A DNA stretch of 64,000 bases, from assembly GCA_030041475.1 (NCBI GenBank), contig JASHNU010000040.1, forward strand, positions 94,237 through 158,236, given 5' to 3'. Source of the stretch: Candidatus Sulfotelmatobacter sp. (GTDB taxonomy: Bacteria > Acidobacteriota > Terriglobia > Terriglobales > Acidobacteriaceae). Every line of letters begins with the position of its first letter. Position 1 is the first letter of the stretch. Under the pieces are notes generated by a model. It was not told the DNA's origin and made no database searches. It worked only from the letters and a program-made list of their open reading frames with translations. Below are positions 26,438 to 35,269 of this stretch, piece by piece. The position numbers and the translations under genes were made by a program.

Positions 26438-27142
26438 CTAGAAGTGCTCGCGCAACTCGGCGAAGCGGCCGACGATGAGAAGCTTCTGTTGGGGTGGGGC
26501 GGAATTCACCTCTTCGTGCTCGAGGATCCACGTATCGCCATGGGGGACGAAGACAGCATGCAGACCCGCGGCCAGCGCGGGGTTGATGTCGGACCTCGGA
26601 CTGTTGCCGACCATCCATGTGGATTTTGGGGAGAGATTGAATTTCTCCACGACTTGGCCATACATCGTTTTGTTCTTCTCGGCAACGACCTCCACTGCGG
26701 CGAAGTGATCTTTCAGGCCAGAGCGCTCGACTTTCCCGTTCTGCTCGGGGAGCGCGCCTTTTGTCACCAGGATCAGCTGATGGCGGGCCGACAAGTAACC
26801 GAGCGTCTCCGGCACTTCAGGAAGAAGCTCGATGGCGTGGTTCTCAATCTTGTGGGTGAAGCTCTTGATCTGGGCGTAGAGCTCTGGCGTGACGGGCTGC
26901 GGACTGAGCCGCTCAAAGGTCCGCACGAGTGCGTGCAGAAAGCTGTGGAGGCCGTAACCGTGCGTGACGATGCACTCCCGCTCTACGTCATTCAAAACTT
27001 TGCGGACTTGTTCGGCGGCAAACTCGTGATGATTCAGGAACGAAATGAAGCGTTCAATGGCCCGCTCAAAATAAATGTTGTTCTCCCAGAGCGTGTCGTC
27101 GGCGTCGATGAGGAGGGTTTGGGGAGGGCAGCTTTTAGCCAT
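26438..27142 (-). CDS. HAD superfamily hydrolase
   Basis: 234 residues. HAD motifs in order: D-A-D-D-T-L-W (motif I, nucleophile Asp), ILVTKG (motif II), a Lys in VVAEKNK (motif III) and GNSPRSDINPA (motif IV). The helical insertion between motifs I and II is of the cap C1 type, as in phosphoglycolate phosphatase-like enzymes. The substrate cannot be stated. The first codons (MAKSC) lie inside the AGCT-type repeat at 27131, so the repeat forms the start of the gene. Confidence 0.88.
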   Translation of the reverse strand: MAKSCPPQTLLIDADDTLWENNIYFERAIERFISFLNHHEFAAEQVRKVLNDVERECIVTHGYGLHSFLHALVRTFERLSPQPVTPELYAQIKSFTHKIENHAIELLPEVPETLGYLSARHQLILVTKGALPEQNGKVERSGLKDHFAAVEVVAEKNKTMYGQVVEKFNLSPKSTWMVGNSPRSDINPALAAGLHAVFVPHGDTWILEHEEVNSAPPQQKLLIVGRFAELREHF

Positions 27143-27275
27143 TGGCTTTTAGCTCTTAGCTTGGTGTCTACGCCTTCAGCGTCCTTAATGATGGCATGAC
27201 GCAGCAAAATGGGATTCTCAGGATTAGAATGTTCGCATTCAGGCTGGGAGCCAAGAGCAAATAGCTAAGAGCTGC
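27131..27275. repeat. Two AGCT-type repeat tracts around the HAD/mqnD gap
   Basis: GCTTTTAGCCATTGGCTTTT-AGCTCTTAGCTTGG at 27131-27163 and, inverted, GAGCCAAGAGCAAATAGCTAAGAGC at about 27248-27272. Words recur with a 7-base period. The first tract overlaps the start of the HAD gene; the second ends at the 3' end of mqnD. Between them lies about 85 bases of unremarkable sequence. Confidence 0.65.
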
Positions 27276-27276
27276 G

Positions 27277-28161
27277 TCATCCTACCCAATCTACTTTCGC
27301 CTCCGGGCCGATGATCCCGGCCTTGTGGCCCATGTCGAGCAGACGGCGGACCGCTTCCCGGCCGTCAGGTCCGTAGTCGAGAGTGCGCTCATTCACATAC
27401 ATGCCGACGAATTTGTCGGCGGACTGCGTATCGAGATCGCGGGCAAACTGCATGGCGTAGGCGAGCGCCTCTTCGCGGTGCTCAAGGCCGTACTGGATGC
27501 TTTCGCGCAAAGCCGTGGTCACCGCGGACATGAGTTGCGGCCCAAGAGCGCGACGAATCGCATTGCCCCCGAGCGGCAGGGGCAGGCCGGTTACCTTCTG
27601 CCACCAACGGCCGAGATCAACAATCTTGTGCAGGCCTGATTTGTCGTAGGTCAGCTGGCCTTCGTGAATGATGAGCCCGGCTTCGTACTTGCCTTCGAGC
27701 ACTTGCGGAATGATCTGGTCAAAAGGAACGATTTCAGTGTCGACGCCGGGCGCGAAGAGTTGCAACGCGAGGTATGCGGTAGTCAGGGCGCCCGGCACGG
27801 CGATCCGCTTCATCTTCACTTCGCTCTGCGTGAACGGACGCGGCGAGACAATCATCGGACCGTAACCTTCGCCCACGCTGCCGCCGCACGCCATCAGTGC
27901 ATAAGCGTCTTGCACGTACGGATAGGCGTGAAACGAAATCGCGGTCACGTCGTAGACACCGTCGCGTGCCTTCTGGTTCAACGTCTCGATGTCGCAGAGA
28001 GTGTGCGTGAACCGCAGGCCGGGAGTGCGCACTTTATGCGTGGCCAGGCCATAAAACATGAAGGCGTCGTCAGAGTCGGGACTGTGGGCGACGGCGATTT
28101 CGCGGACGCGCGCCGGGACATCGCCGGGGATTTTTGTCTCTTGCTCGGATACGGATGTCAT
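27277..28161 (-). CDS. mqnD: 1,4-dihydroxy-6-naphthoate synthase
   Basis: 294 residues, periplasmic-binding-protein-like fold of the MqnA/MqnD family. Characteristic pieces: [17 protein letters not shown] near the start, [63 protein letters not shown] and NERTLDYG. MqnD converts cyclic dehypoxanthinyl futalosine to 1,4-dihydroxy-6-naphthoate in the futalosine menaquinone route. ATG at 28161 is preceded by TTGGAG; the open frame continuing to 28671 only overlaps bioY in another frame. Follows bioY by 41 bases, so probably one operon. Confidence 0.9.
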   Translation of the reverse strand: MTSVSEQETKIPGDVPARVREIAVAHSPDSDDAFMFYGLATHKVRTPGLRFTHTLCDIETLNQKARDGVYDVTAISFHAYPYVQDAYALMACGGSVGEGYGPMIVSPRPFTQSEVKMKRIAVPGALTTAYLALQLFAPGVDTEIVPFDQIIPQVLEGKYEAGLIIHEGQLTYDKSGLHKIVDLGRWWQKVTGLPLPLGGNAIRRALGPQLMSAVTTALRESIQYGLEHREEALAYAMQFARDLDTQSADKFVGMYVNERTLDYGPDGREAVRRLLDMGHKAGIIGPEAKVDWVG

Positions 28162-28202
28162 TGAATCAACTCCAAGGATACTGGGTGTCCGCTCTTTCCA
28201 GG

Positions 28203-28775
28203 TTACTGGCTGCGGCGCCAGCGAGCCGCAATCAGGGCGGCGAACATGACCTTGATCACTTCGCCGGCGACAAACCAGTAAAAACCCAAGTAAGCAGCCT
28301 TCGCCAGCGAATGAGTAAACAAGTAAAGCCAGATCAGCCCGCCCGCGAAGAGCAGCATTTCGCCCAGAAGTCCGGCTACAGCAGCGCGCGCAAAATTCTT
28401 CGCGCCGCGTTCGAAGACCAATCCGGCAAGAAATGCGACGAGCGGGTATGCCATCAGGAATCCCCCGGTCGGACCAAGCAGTTGTGCGATACCTCCCGGG
28501 CCAGTCGGATTGAACACCGGCAATCCCATCGCACCCTCCGCCAAATACAGTGCGAGGGCGGCGAAGCCGCGGCGGCTGCCCAGCAACAAACCGACCAGCA
28601 GCACGCCGAAGTTCTGCACTGTCAGTGGGACCGGAGTCAGCGGCACCAGCGGAATCGTTACGCGCGCGCACAACGCTACGAAAAGACTGGCGCCAACGAC
28701 CAGCGCGACTTGTCGCGTGGCTTCAAGGGCCCGTTCGTGCGGGCTACCCAAGATTTCTATCGCCGGTTTTGACAT
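28203..28775 (-). CDS. bioY: Biotin transporter BioY
   Basis: 190 residues, six hydrophobic segments. BioY signatures: [30 protein letters not shown] and [14 protein letters not shown], then [13 protein letters not shown]. BioY is the S-component of an ECF-type biotin importer; no ecfA/T genes are adjacent, so it would use shared modules or act alone. ATG at 28775 (MSKPAIEIL) is preferred to the longer frame at 28808. Overlaps nothing; 29 bases after the small membrane-protein gene. Confidence 0.92.
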   Translation of the reverse strand: MSKPAIEILGSPHERALEATRQVALVVGASLFVALCARVTIPLVPLTPVPLTVQNFGVLLVGLLLGSRRGFAALALYLAEGAMGLPVFNPTGPGGIAQLLGPTGGFLMAYPLVAFLAGLVFERGAKNFARAAVAGLLGEMLLFAGGLIWLYLFTHSLAKAAYLGFYWFVAGEVIKVMFAALIAARWRRSQ

Positions 28776-28804
28776 GGCTGAACCTTTCGACACTGACGAA
28801 CACT

Positions 28805-28972
28805 TCAACGCTCAATACTGTCGGTCTGGCGCTCTCGCTCAACCTCGCTCATGGTTCCTGCGTGCGAGACGTGCGTCTTTTGCAGACTGCGCCGCAAGTG
28901 GAGATACAGGGCGATGACCACGCACACGACAACCAACGTACTGATGCCCAGGATCAGGAACCACCAGATCAT
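28805..28972 (-). CDS. Single-pass small membrane protein
   Basis: 55 residues from ATG at 28972 to TGA at 28805-28807. One strong transmembrane helix (MIWWFLILGISTLVVVCVVIALYLHL) followed by a basic-then-acidic cytoplasmic-looking tail ending DSIER. The tail is rich in charged residues. Only 29 bases precede the BioY start, so it is probably its operon leader gene. I do not recognise the family. No strong ribosome-binding site is visible upstream. Confidence 0.55.
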   Translation of the reverse strand: MIWWFLILGISTLVVVCVVIALYLHLRRSLQKTHVSHAGTMSEVERERQTDSIER

Positions 28973-29055
28973 CCGCACAGCGGATTAGGATAACAGAAGG
29001 AGCGGCAGGCGCGACGTGATTCGCACCTGCCACGAAGAAAGACAAGTGCAAGCGG

Positions 29056-29517
29056 TCAGCTCGCTTTGCGCTCAGCCCGCTTCTGGCGGAACATTTCCGC
29101 GCGCTTCATCATGAATTGCAGACGGTCGCGTCCCCACTTGGTGCGGGTGATGGCCTTTTCGATGCTGAGAAACATGTTGGGGTCGCCGGACTTCTCGCGG
29201 ATTTCTTTGACGAAGGGATAGATTTTCGCGAATATCAGAAACATTTCGCCGCTGAAGGCCGGCGTCAGGAAAAGTTCCTCATTCAAGATACCCTGCAAAA
29301 CAAAGGATGCGACGATCCCCCAGTAGCCACCAACCTGACGAAGCCAAGCATTTTCCTGGGTGCCCAAGGCGAATCCGACCTTGAGGAATTCGTCGGCGTT
29401 GGCGGGGTAGAACTCTTCCACCCACCACTTGCGTGCTTTACGCATTTCGGGTTCGCGGCGCAGATCGTAGAGTTCGAGAATCAGGTGAGCATCGGCAGTT
29501 GTGGGCTTCTTGGCCAT
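29056..29517 (-). CDS. Conserved hypothetical protein
   Basis: 153 residues, soluble and helix-rich: HLILELYDLRREPEMRKARKWWVEEFYPAN, FALGTQENAWLRQVGGYWG, then a mildly hydrophobic segment (IVASFVLQGILNEELFL) and a basic C-terminus (RDRLQFMMKRAEMFRQKRAER). No named domain is recognised; DUF4760-like proteins have a comparable layout, but I do not assert membership. Same strand as topA, 89 bases downstream of its end region, and not overlapping. Perhaps co-transcribed with topA. Confidence 0.75.
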   Translation of the reverse strand: MAKKPTTADAHLILELYDLRREPEMRKARKWWVEEFYPANADEFLKVGFALGTQENAWLRQVGGYWGIVASFVLQGILNEELFLTPAFSGEMFLIFAKIYPFVKEIREKSGDPNMFLSIEKAITRTKWGRDRLQFMMKRAEMFRQKRAERKAS

Positions 29518-29606
29518 TCGGTTCCTCCGTTCGATTGATACGACGGGCTAGATGCACTACCGGCAAGCTTAGACGATCGGAATCATGATGAGGACTCAGG
29601 ATTTTT

Positions 29607-32123
29607 TCACGCCGGGTGGGACGGAGCCGATGCGCCAGTTGCATTCGGCGGGGGAGGCGGCGCAGGGCGTTCGTAGTCGCATTCCTTGTTCGGGCACGCA
29701 ATCACCGGCCCAGCCTTAAGATTCTTCTCCACCAAGTACTCGCTGCCGCAACTCGGACACTTCTCGGCAATCGGCTTATGCGCCGAGGTGAATTTGCACT
29801 TGGGATAATTCGAGCAGCCGTAGAACGTGTTGCCTTTGCGCGCGCGCTTCTCGACCAGATCTCCGTCTTTGCACTCCGGACATTTCACGCCGATGAAATT
29901 CTGTTTCACATATTTGCAGTCCGGATATCCGCTGCACGCTGTGAACTCACCATACCGGCCATGCCGGATCATCATGTTGCGGCCGCATTTCGGGCACAAT
30001 TCGTCGAGCGGAATATCGGGAACTTTCTTGCCCTGATCGAGACGCCTTGTAGTTTTACAGTCGGGATAGCCGGTGCACGCCATGAATTGGCCGAAGCGCC
30101 CCCGCTTCAGCACCATCACCCGGCCGCAGTTTTCGCAATATTCCTCCGCGGCGCCGGTCTCCTGCATGTCGGCCGAGTCGAGATCGGGCAGGTTGATGGG
30201 ATTCTCTTTTGTGAATGTGCAGGTGTTCGGATCCTCTTTGTCGTATGTGCTGCAAGCATAGAAGGAGCCGTGTTTGCCCCATTTAATCACTAGCGGAGCG
30301 CCACAGCGTTCGCACTTCTCGTCTGTGGGTTTCTCCATCCGCTTGATGTTCTCCATATGCTTTTCGGCATATTTGAGATCCTTCTGAAACTTCTTGTAGA
30401 ACTCGCCGAGCGCGTCGGTCCACTTCTCCTTGCCCTCTTCGATTTCGTCGAGTTCTTCTTCCAGGCGCGCCGTGTATTGCACGTCGAATATGTCGCGGAA
30501 GTTTTCGACCAGAAGATCGGTGACGACCAAACCAATCTCCGTCGGGACAAATTTCCCACCAACCTTCTGCACATACTGCCGCTCCTGAATTGTGGTCAAA
30601 ATCGCGGCGTAGGTAGAGGGGCGCCCGATGCCGCGCTCTTCCAGTTCCTTGACGAGAGAGGCTTCGTTGTAGCGCGGAGGCGGCTCTGTGAAGTGCTGTT
30701 CCGGTTTGAGCGCTTTCAGAGTCAGCTTCTGACCCGCTTCGAGCGCGGGCAGTTTGTGTTTCAGTTCCTCGTCTTCCTCGTCCTTGCCTTCCTTGGATTC
30801 TTCGTAGACTTTGAGGAAACCGTCGAACTTGAGTACGGAACCGGTCACGCGGAACCAGAACGACTCATTTCCGTTTTTCGCGTCGATGTCGACCGTGGTC
30901 TGATCAAAGACCGCTGGCGTGATTTGCGAAGCCACAAATCGCTGCCAGATCAGCTTGTAGACCTTGTATTCGTCTTCCTTCAGATATTGCTTGATCTGGT
31001 CGGGATGGCGCATCGCCGAGGTCGGACGGATGGCTTCATGTGCGGCCTGCGCCTCTTTCTTCTCTTTATACGTGTTCGGCGATTCGGGCAGATACGAAGT
31101 CCCGTATTCCTTACCGATGTATTCGCGGACTTCCTGAATGGCCTCGGGCGCAACCCGCACGGAATCCGTACGCATATAAGTAATAAGGCCGACCAGGCCC
31201 TCTTCACCCAGTTCTACGCCTTCGTAGAGTCGCTGCGCGATTATCATCGAGCGCTTCACGCTGAAGCGAAGCTTGCGCGAGGCGTCCTGTTGCAGCTTGC
31301 TGGTAGTGAACGGCGGCGCGGCGTTGCGGCGGCGTTCTTTCCGGTCGACGGAACGAACAAGCCAGTCGGCTTTTTCGAGCGCCGCACGAATCTTTTCGGC
31401 TTCCTGGCCGTTTGGGATTTCAACTTTCTCTTCGCCCTTGCCGAGGAACCGCGCGTCGAATGCCGGTGGTTTGTTGGCGGCCAGGTGAGCATCGATCGTC
31501 CAGTATTCTTTCTTCTCGAACGCCTTGATTTCGCGTTCGCGTTCGACGATAAGGCGCAGGGCGACGGTCTGCACACGGCCGGCGGAAAGGCCGCGGCGAA
31601 CTTTGTCCCAGAGCAGCGGAGAAACCTGATACCCCACGAGCCGATCCAGCACCCGGCGGGCCTGCTGTGCGTCAACCAGGTTCTGGTCGATCGCGCGCGG
31701 ATGGTCGAATGCTGCCTGCACCGCGCGCTTGGTAATCTCGTTGAACGTGACTCTCTGAATTCGAGGAGGAGCCTCGGGCTCGCCTTTTTTCGCCTTCTTC
31801 GCTTTTTTCTTTTTTGCGCCGTTTTCATCGAGTTCCGTCGCGAGATGCGCGGCGATTGCTTCGCCCTCGCGGTCAGGGTCAGGCGCAAGATAAATGTTGT
31901 CTGCCGAGGCCGCCAGCTTCTTGAGCTTGGCCACTACTTTTTCTTTGCCGGGGATGACTACGTAATCCGTCTCAAAGCCGTTCGTGATATCCACACCCAG
32001 CGTGCTCTTGGGCAGGTCTTTGACGTGGCCGAGCGAGGCCTCGACAGAGAATCCCTTACCCAGATATTTCTGGATGGTCTTCGCTTTGGCGGGCGATTCG
32101 ACAATGACTAAGCCTTTGGACAA
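29607..32123 (-). CDS. topA: DNA topoisomerase I
   Basis: 838 residues, type IA topoisomerase. Toprim domain with VIVESPAKAKTI at residues 6-17 and the acidic DPDREGEAIAAHL at about 81-93; active-site Tyr316 in GLITYMRTDSVRV. The C-terminus has five Cys4 zinc-ribbon repeats (CERCGAP..., CENCGRV..., CPKCGRN..., CPECKDG..., CPSCGSE...), the tail usual for bacterial TopA. A lysine-rich insertion (about residues 103-113) is extra. It relaxes negative supercoils. Probably monocistronic, with the frameshifted four-helix gene downstream on the same strand. Confidence 0.97.
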   Translation of the reverse strand: MSKGLVIVESPAKAKTIQKYLGKGFSVEASLGHVKDLPKSTLGVDITNGFETDYVVIPGKEKVVAKLKKLAASADNIYLAPDPDREGEAIAAHLATELDENGAKKKKAKKAKKGEPEAPPRIQRVTFNEITKRAVQAAFDHPRAIDQNLVDAQQARRVLDRLVGYQVSPLLWDKVRRGLSAGRVQTVALRLIVEREREIKAFEKKEYWTIDAHLAANKPPAFDARFLGKGEEKVEIPNGQEAEKIRAALEKADWLVRSVDRKERRRNAAPPFTTSKLQQDASRKLRFSVKRSMIIAQRLYEGVELGEEGLVGLITYMRTDSVRVAPEAIQEVREYIGKEYGTSYLPESPNTYKEKKEAQAAHEAIRPTSAMRHPDQIKQYLKEDEYKVYKLIWQRFVASQITPAVFDQTTVDIDAKNGNESFWFRVTGSVLKFDGFLKVYEESKEGKDEEDEELKHKLPALEAGQKLTLKALKPEQHFTEPPPRYNEASLVKELEERGIGRPSTYAAILTTIQERQYVQKVGGKFVPTEIGLVVTDLLVENFRDIFDVQYTARLEEELDEIEEGKEKWTDALGEFYKKFQKDLKYAEKHMENIKRMEKPTDEKCERCGAPLVIKWGKHGSFYACSTYDKEDPNTCTFTKENPINLPDLDSADMQETGAAEEYCENCGRVMVLKRGRFGQFMACTGYPDCKTTRRLDQGKKVPDIPLDELCPKCGRNMMIRHGRYGEFTACSGYPDCKYVKQNFIGVKCPECKDGDLVEKRARKGNTFYGCSNYPKCKFTSAHKPIAEKCPSCGSEYLVEKNLKAGPVIACPNKECDYERPAPPPPPNATGASAPSHPA

Positions 32124-32201
32124 TGTTTCCTCAGTTTTTTCTAGATGTCGTTTTCGACGCTAGCACGAATGGGCGGAAAGGGACAAGTTACCGCGAAAAG
32201 G

Positions 32202-32236
32202 CGCTCTCGGCTTTTGGCTCTTGGCTGTTGGCTCTA
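32202..32236. repeat. AGCT/GGCT-type repeat upstream of topA-side gene
   Basis: CTCTCGGCTTTTGGCTCTTGGCTGTTGGCTC: GGCT words every seven bases, between topA and the four-helix gene. An inverted related tract (AGCCAGGAGCCAATAGTTAG) lies at 32631-32650 on the other side of that gene, so the two copies bracket it. Confidence 0.65.
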
Positions 32237-32239
32237 ATC

Positions 32240-32604
32240 CTATGCCGCCGCCGCGCTCTTCAATCTCCCTGAGAGGGCTGACAACATCTTCATCACCCGC
32301 TCTGCCTGCGCATTAAGCTGCGCGTACTCTTCTTTGCGCACGAACCCCAGGTCCTTCGACAACAGCAGGTGATACGAAAGCTCAGCCGCCGATCCCATGG
32401 CGATTTGAACAAGTCTGCCCATCTCCCCATCGGACCTGGGGCCACAACCTTCGGCGAGGTTCGCCGCAATCGAAGCCGAAGCCTGCCGAATCTGACTTAT
32501 TAAACCAAATCGTTCCTCTCTCGGAAACGCCCGCGTGATTTTATATATCGCAAGCGTCAGTGATGTGCTTCGTCCCAAACACGCAAGTCCCTGTAGTTCC
32601 TCAT
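32240..32604 (-). pseudogene. Four-helix-bundle (S23-type) protein, frameshifted
   Basis: From ATG at 32604 (AGGAGG at 8-base spacing) the frame reads MRNYRDLRVWDEAHH then hits TGA. In the next frame LTLAIYKITRAFPREERFGLISQIRQASASIAANLAEGCG follows without a break to 32240. Together they give the canonical family start M-x-NYRDL-x-VW--AHxLTL. One missing C near 32560 explains the break. Four-helix-bundle proteins of this type often derive from 23S rRNA intervening sequences. Could be a real pseudogene or a homopolymer sequencing error. Confidence 0.8.
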
Positions 32605-32646
32605 TGATGCATCCTCCTATCAACGATTCAAGCCAGGAGCCAATAG

Positions 32647-33801
32647 TTAGAACGCCTTCACAAAATTCTTCCCCGGCATTTGCCGAACTTTGCCGGTCAG
32701 CTCCAGCTCAAAGAGCGCGGCGAAGATTTCCGAAGACGACATTTGCGTCTCCAGCTTTTCCACGATTTCATCGATGTGGGTGGATTCGTCGGCTTTCAGC
32801 AGGCTCAGAATTTTGCGTTCGTGAGGAGGGAGCCCTTCATCCGGGAATAGAGATGCAGTGGAGGCACCCGGGGATTCAGGCGTGGAGGCAGGAGTGAGCG
32901 CGAGTCGTACTTCCGTCGGGAGATCCTCCCACACGTCTTCCCAGGTTGCGACCAGCTTTGCGCCCTGTTTGATGAGTGTGTTCGGCCCCCAGGAATTCTT
33001 GTTGGTGACGTTGCCGGGCACGGCAAAAACGTCTCGATTCTGCTCGAGCGCGCAACGTGCGGTGATGCGCGTGCCGGAATATTCGGCAGCTTCCACTACG
33101 AGCACGCCGACCGACATGCCGCTCAGAATCCGGTTGCGGATGGGAAAATTCTGCGGTGCCGCGAATGTTCCCAGCGGAAACTCAGAGATCAGGGCACCGC
33201 CGAGCGCGAGCATTTGCTCCGACAGGCGCGAATTTTCCTTTGGATAAATGACATCCACACCCGTGCCAAACACCGCAATGGTCTTGCCTTTGGCCGAGAT
33301 CGCACCGCGGTGGCTGGCGGTGTCGACCCCCCGCGCCATCCCGCTGATGATGACCAGCCCCTGCACGGCGAGGTCGCACGCCAACCGCTCCGCCATGCCT
33401 GATCCGTAAGGGGTGGGATGGCGCGTTCCCACCATCGCAATGCCCGGCTTGGTCAAGGCTTCCAGATTGCCGCGTACATAAAGAATGAGCGGCGGATCGT
33501 AGATTTCTTTCAGCCGTGGCGGATAGGACGGGTCATCGCCGGAGATTACGGTTACACCCGCCGCGGCCGCCCGCGCGATTTCCTCACGCGCCAGCTCTTC
33601 GGACTTGCCCGTGGCCAACGATTGCGCCGACACTGCTTGAATGCCCGTGCCTTCCAGTTCTGTCAGCGAGGCGCGGAAAACGGCTTCGGGCCCGCCAAAG
33701 TACTCCACCAGTTTGCGGCCGCGAGTAGGGCCAAGGCCGGGTGTCAGCGACAGGGCCAGCCATTCCAGGAGATGTGTTTCAGCTGCGGCGGCAGTGGACA
33801 C
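32647..33801 (-). CDS. dprA: DNA processing protein DprA/Smf
   Basis: 384 residues. Rossmann-type DprA domain: VGTRHPTPYGSGMAERLACDLA, IISGMARGVDTASHRGAI, IAVFGTGVDVIYPKENSRL, FPIRNRILSGMSVGVLVVEAAEYSGTRITAR and VFAVPGNVT; a C-terminal winged-helix-like DprA_WH segment (PPHERKILSLLKADESTHIDEIVEKL...) follows. DprA loads RecA onto incoming single-stranded DNA in natural transformation. GTG at 33801 has GGAG 5 bases upstream; a longer TTG at 33846 is less likely. It and the divergent mqnA gene are 85 bases apart. Confidence 0.93.
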   Translation of the reverse strand: MSTAAAAETHLLEWLALSLTPGLGPTRGRKLVEYFGGPEAVFRASLTELEGTGIQAVSAQSLATGKSEELAREEIARAAAAGVTVISGDDPSYPPRLKEIYDPPLILYVRGNLEALTKPGIAMVGTRHPTPYGSGMAERLACDLAVQGLVIISGMARGVDTASHRGAISAKGKTIAVFGTGVDVIYPKENSRLSEQMLALGGALISEFPLGTFAAPQNFPIRNRILSGMSVGVLVVEAAEYSGTRITARCALEQNRDVFAVPGNVTNKNSWGPNTLIKQGAKLVATWEDVWEDLPTEVRLALTPASTPESPGASTASLFPDEGLPPHERKILSLLKADESTHIDEIVEKLETQMSSSEIFAALFELELTGKVRQMPGKNFVKAF

Positions 33802-33885
33802 GGGAACTCCGAGCGGAATGTACCGAGGCGCGCGAAACCTGGTCAAGGTTACGCGTCACACTAGTCTGTTAATATTGAGGAAAAG

Positions 33886-34722
33886 ATGCGAAAGCTGCGC
33901 ATTTCCGCGATTTCCTACCTCAATACTGCGCCCCTGATGTGGGATTTCAAGCACGGTAGATCGGGGCAAAAGTTCGACATTTCTTACACGCTGCCTTCTG
34001 CTTGCGCCCGCGCGCTGTCCGAAGGAACGGCTGACATTGGAATCATTCCGGCGGCAGCGTACACGCAAATCGCGGACTTACAGGTTCTGCCCGACGTCGC
34101 CATCGCTTCGCGGCGAGCTGTGCGCTCGATTCTGCTGGTCAGCAAGGTGCCGATCGAAAAAATTCGAACCATCGCGCTCGACACCTCTTCGATGACTTCC
34201 GTGGCGCTGACGAAAATCCTGTTTGAGAAGTGGCTTGGCGGCGGAAGAACATTTACTCCGATGGCCCCCGAGATCGAGCAGATGCTGGCTGAGCATGATG
34301 CGGGCCTGGTCATCGGAGATCCCGCGCTCAAGATCGACCGGTCACAATACGCCACGCTTGATCTCGCTGAAGAATGGATCCGCCACACCGGCAAGCCATT
34401 TGTCTTCGCCTTCTGGGCCGTTCGCAGTGCGGCGCTGCGCGAAGCTGATCCGTCACTCGACTTGGCGGCCATTTTTCGCGACTCGAGGGATCACGGGCTC
34501 GAAAGCTCGAGCCTCAACCAGATCGCGCGAAATTGGGCGCCGCGATTGGATCTCGGTGAAGCCGACCTCCTTACTTATTTGACCGAGAACATCCATTACG
34601 AGCTTGACGCCGGATGCCTGGAGGGCTTGCAGCTGTTTTATCGATATGCATCCGAGATTGGTGCGTTGCCACCTGCACCAGAACTCCGCTTCGTCGAAGC
34701 ATCCCGCGCGCTAGCCCTCTAG
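33886..34722 (+). CDS. mqnA: Chorismate dehydratase
   Basis: 278 residues of the MqnA/MqnD periplasmic-binding-like fold. The MqnA-type N-terminus ISAISYLNTAPLMWDF, followed by SACARALSEGTADIGIIPAAAY, ASRRAVRSILLVS, DTSSMTSVALTKIL, GLVIGDPALK and GKPFVFAFWAVR, matches chorismate dehydratase, which makes 3-enolpyruvylbenzoate, the first step of the futalosine pathway. GAGG-AAAAG precedes the ATG. It stands apart from mqnC and mqnD; divergent from dprA. Confidence 0.9.
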   Translation: MRKLRISAISYLNTAPLMWDFKHGRSGQKFDISYTLPSACARALSEGTADIGIIPAAAYTQIADLQVLPDVAIASRRAVRSILLVSKVPIEKIRTIALDTSSMTSVALTKILFEKWLGGGRTFTPMAPEIEQMLAEHDAGLVIGDPALKIDRSQYATLDLAEEWIRHTGKPFVFAFWAVRSAALREADPSLDLAAIFRDSRDHGLESSSLNQIARNWAPRLDLGEADLLTYLTENIHYELDAGCLEGLQLFYRYASEIGALPPAPELRFVEASRALAL

Positions 34723-34889
34723 GAGTTATGCTCCCAGGTATGGCGGGGGGCTAAAAGCCCCGGGCCTATGCTCAAACCATGCAGGTCAGACATGGCAACG
34801 GACTCTGCGTCCCTGCACCAGCAGATCTCGGATCCATGGTTCGAAACTTCGTTTCGTGCATCGAACCCCTCAGGGGTTAAGGGAGGATT
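34723..34889. other. Intergenic with GGGGCT hairpin
   Basis: GGGGCT-AAA-AGCCCC at 34747-34761, a compact stem followed by GGGCC, probably a REP-like element or weak terminator of mqnA; an ACCCCT-C-AGGGGT stem lies at about 34865. Nothing else is evident before the ABM gene at 34890. Confidence 0.5.
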
Positions 34890-35201
34890 ATGATTGCGAG
34901 AATCTGGCAAGGCCGAACCCGGCCCGGGATGGGCGAGGCGTATATGTCGTACCTGAAGCAGACCGGACTGAAGGAATACAAAGCAACGGAAGGCTTCCAG
35001 GATGTACTGGTGCTTACGCGAGAGGTTGGAGATGAAACTGAGTACGTGCTGGTGACGCTGTGGGAGAGCATGGACGCGGTGCGGCGCTTTGCTGGGCCTG
35101 ACCCCGAGCGCGCGGTTTATTATCCGAAGGATGATCGTTACTTCCCGCAGGAGCAAAGAGCACCGCATGTTCTCCACTATGAGGTACATAACAACCGTTG
35201 A
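34890..35201 (+). CDS. Antibiotic biosynthesis monooxygenase-like (ABM fold) protein
   Basis: 103 residues, a small dimeric ferredoxin-like barrel. The pattern [57 protein letters not shown] matches ABM proteins, which often act as heme or aromatic oxygenases, or as quorum/metabolite-sensing members. The ATG at 34890 follows GGGAGGA. Substrate unknown. It sits between mqnA and rarA on the same strand. Confidence 0.82.
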   Translation: MIARIWQGRTRPGMGEAYMSYLKQTGLKEYKATEGFQDVLVLTREVGDETEYVLVTLWESMDAVRRFAGPDPERAVYYPKDDRYFPQEQRAPHVLHYEVHNNR

Positions 35202-35269
35202 TTCGAGGGTGCGGGAAGCAGTGCCATCCATCCTCTAATTTGATGTTTCAGCCGGAGGATCAACCGCGA

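Noticed and set aside
28203..28972. BirA-type operator before bioY
   Set aside because: No TTGTTAAC-type inverted repeat is visible upstream of the small membrane gene or bioY.
30357..32111. 584-residue plus-strand open frame
   Set aside because: Antisense shadow of topA; high-GC coding often gives such mirror frames.
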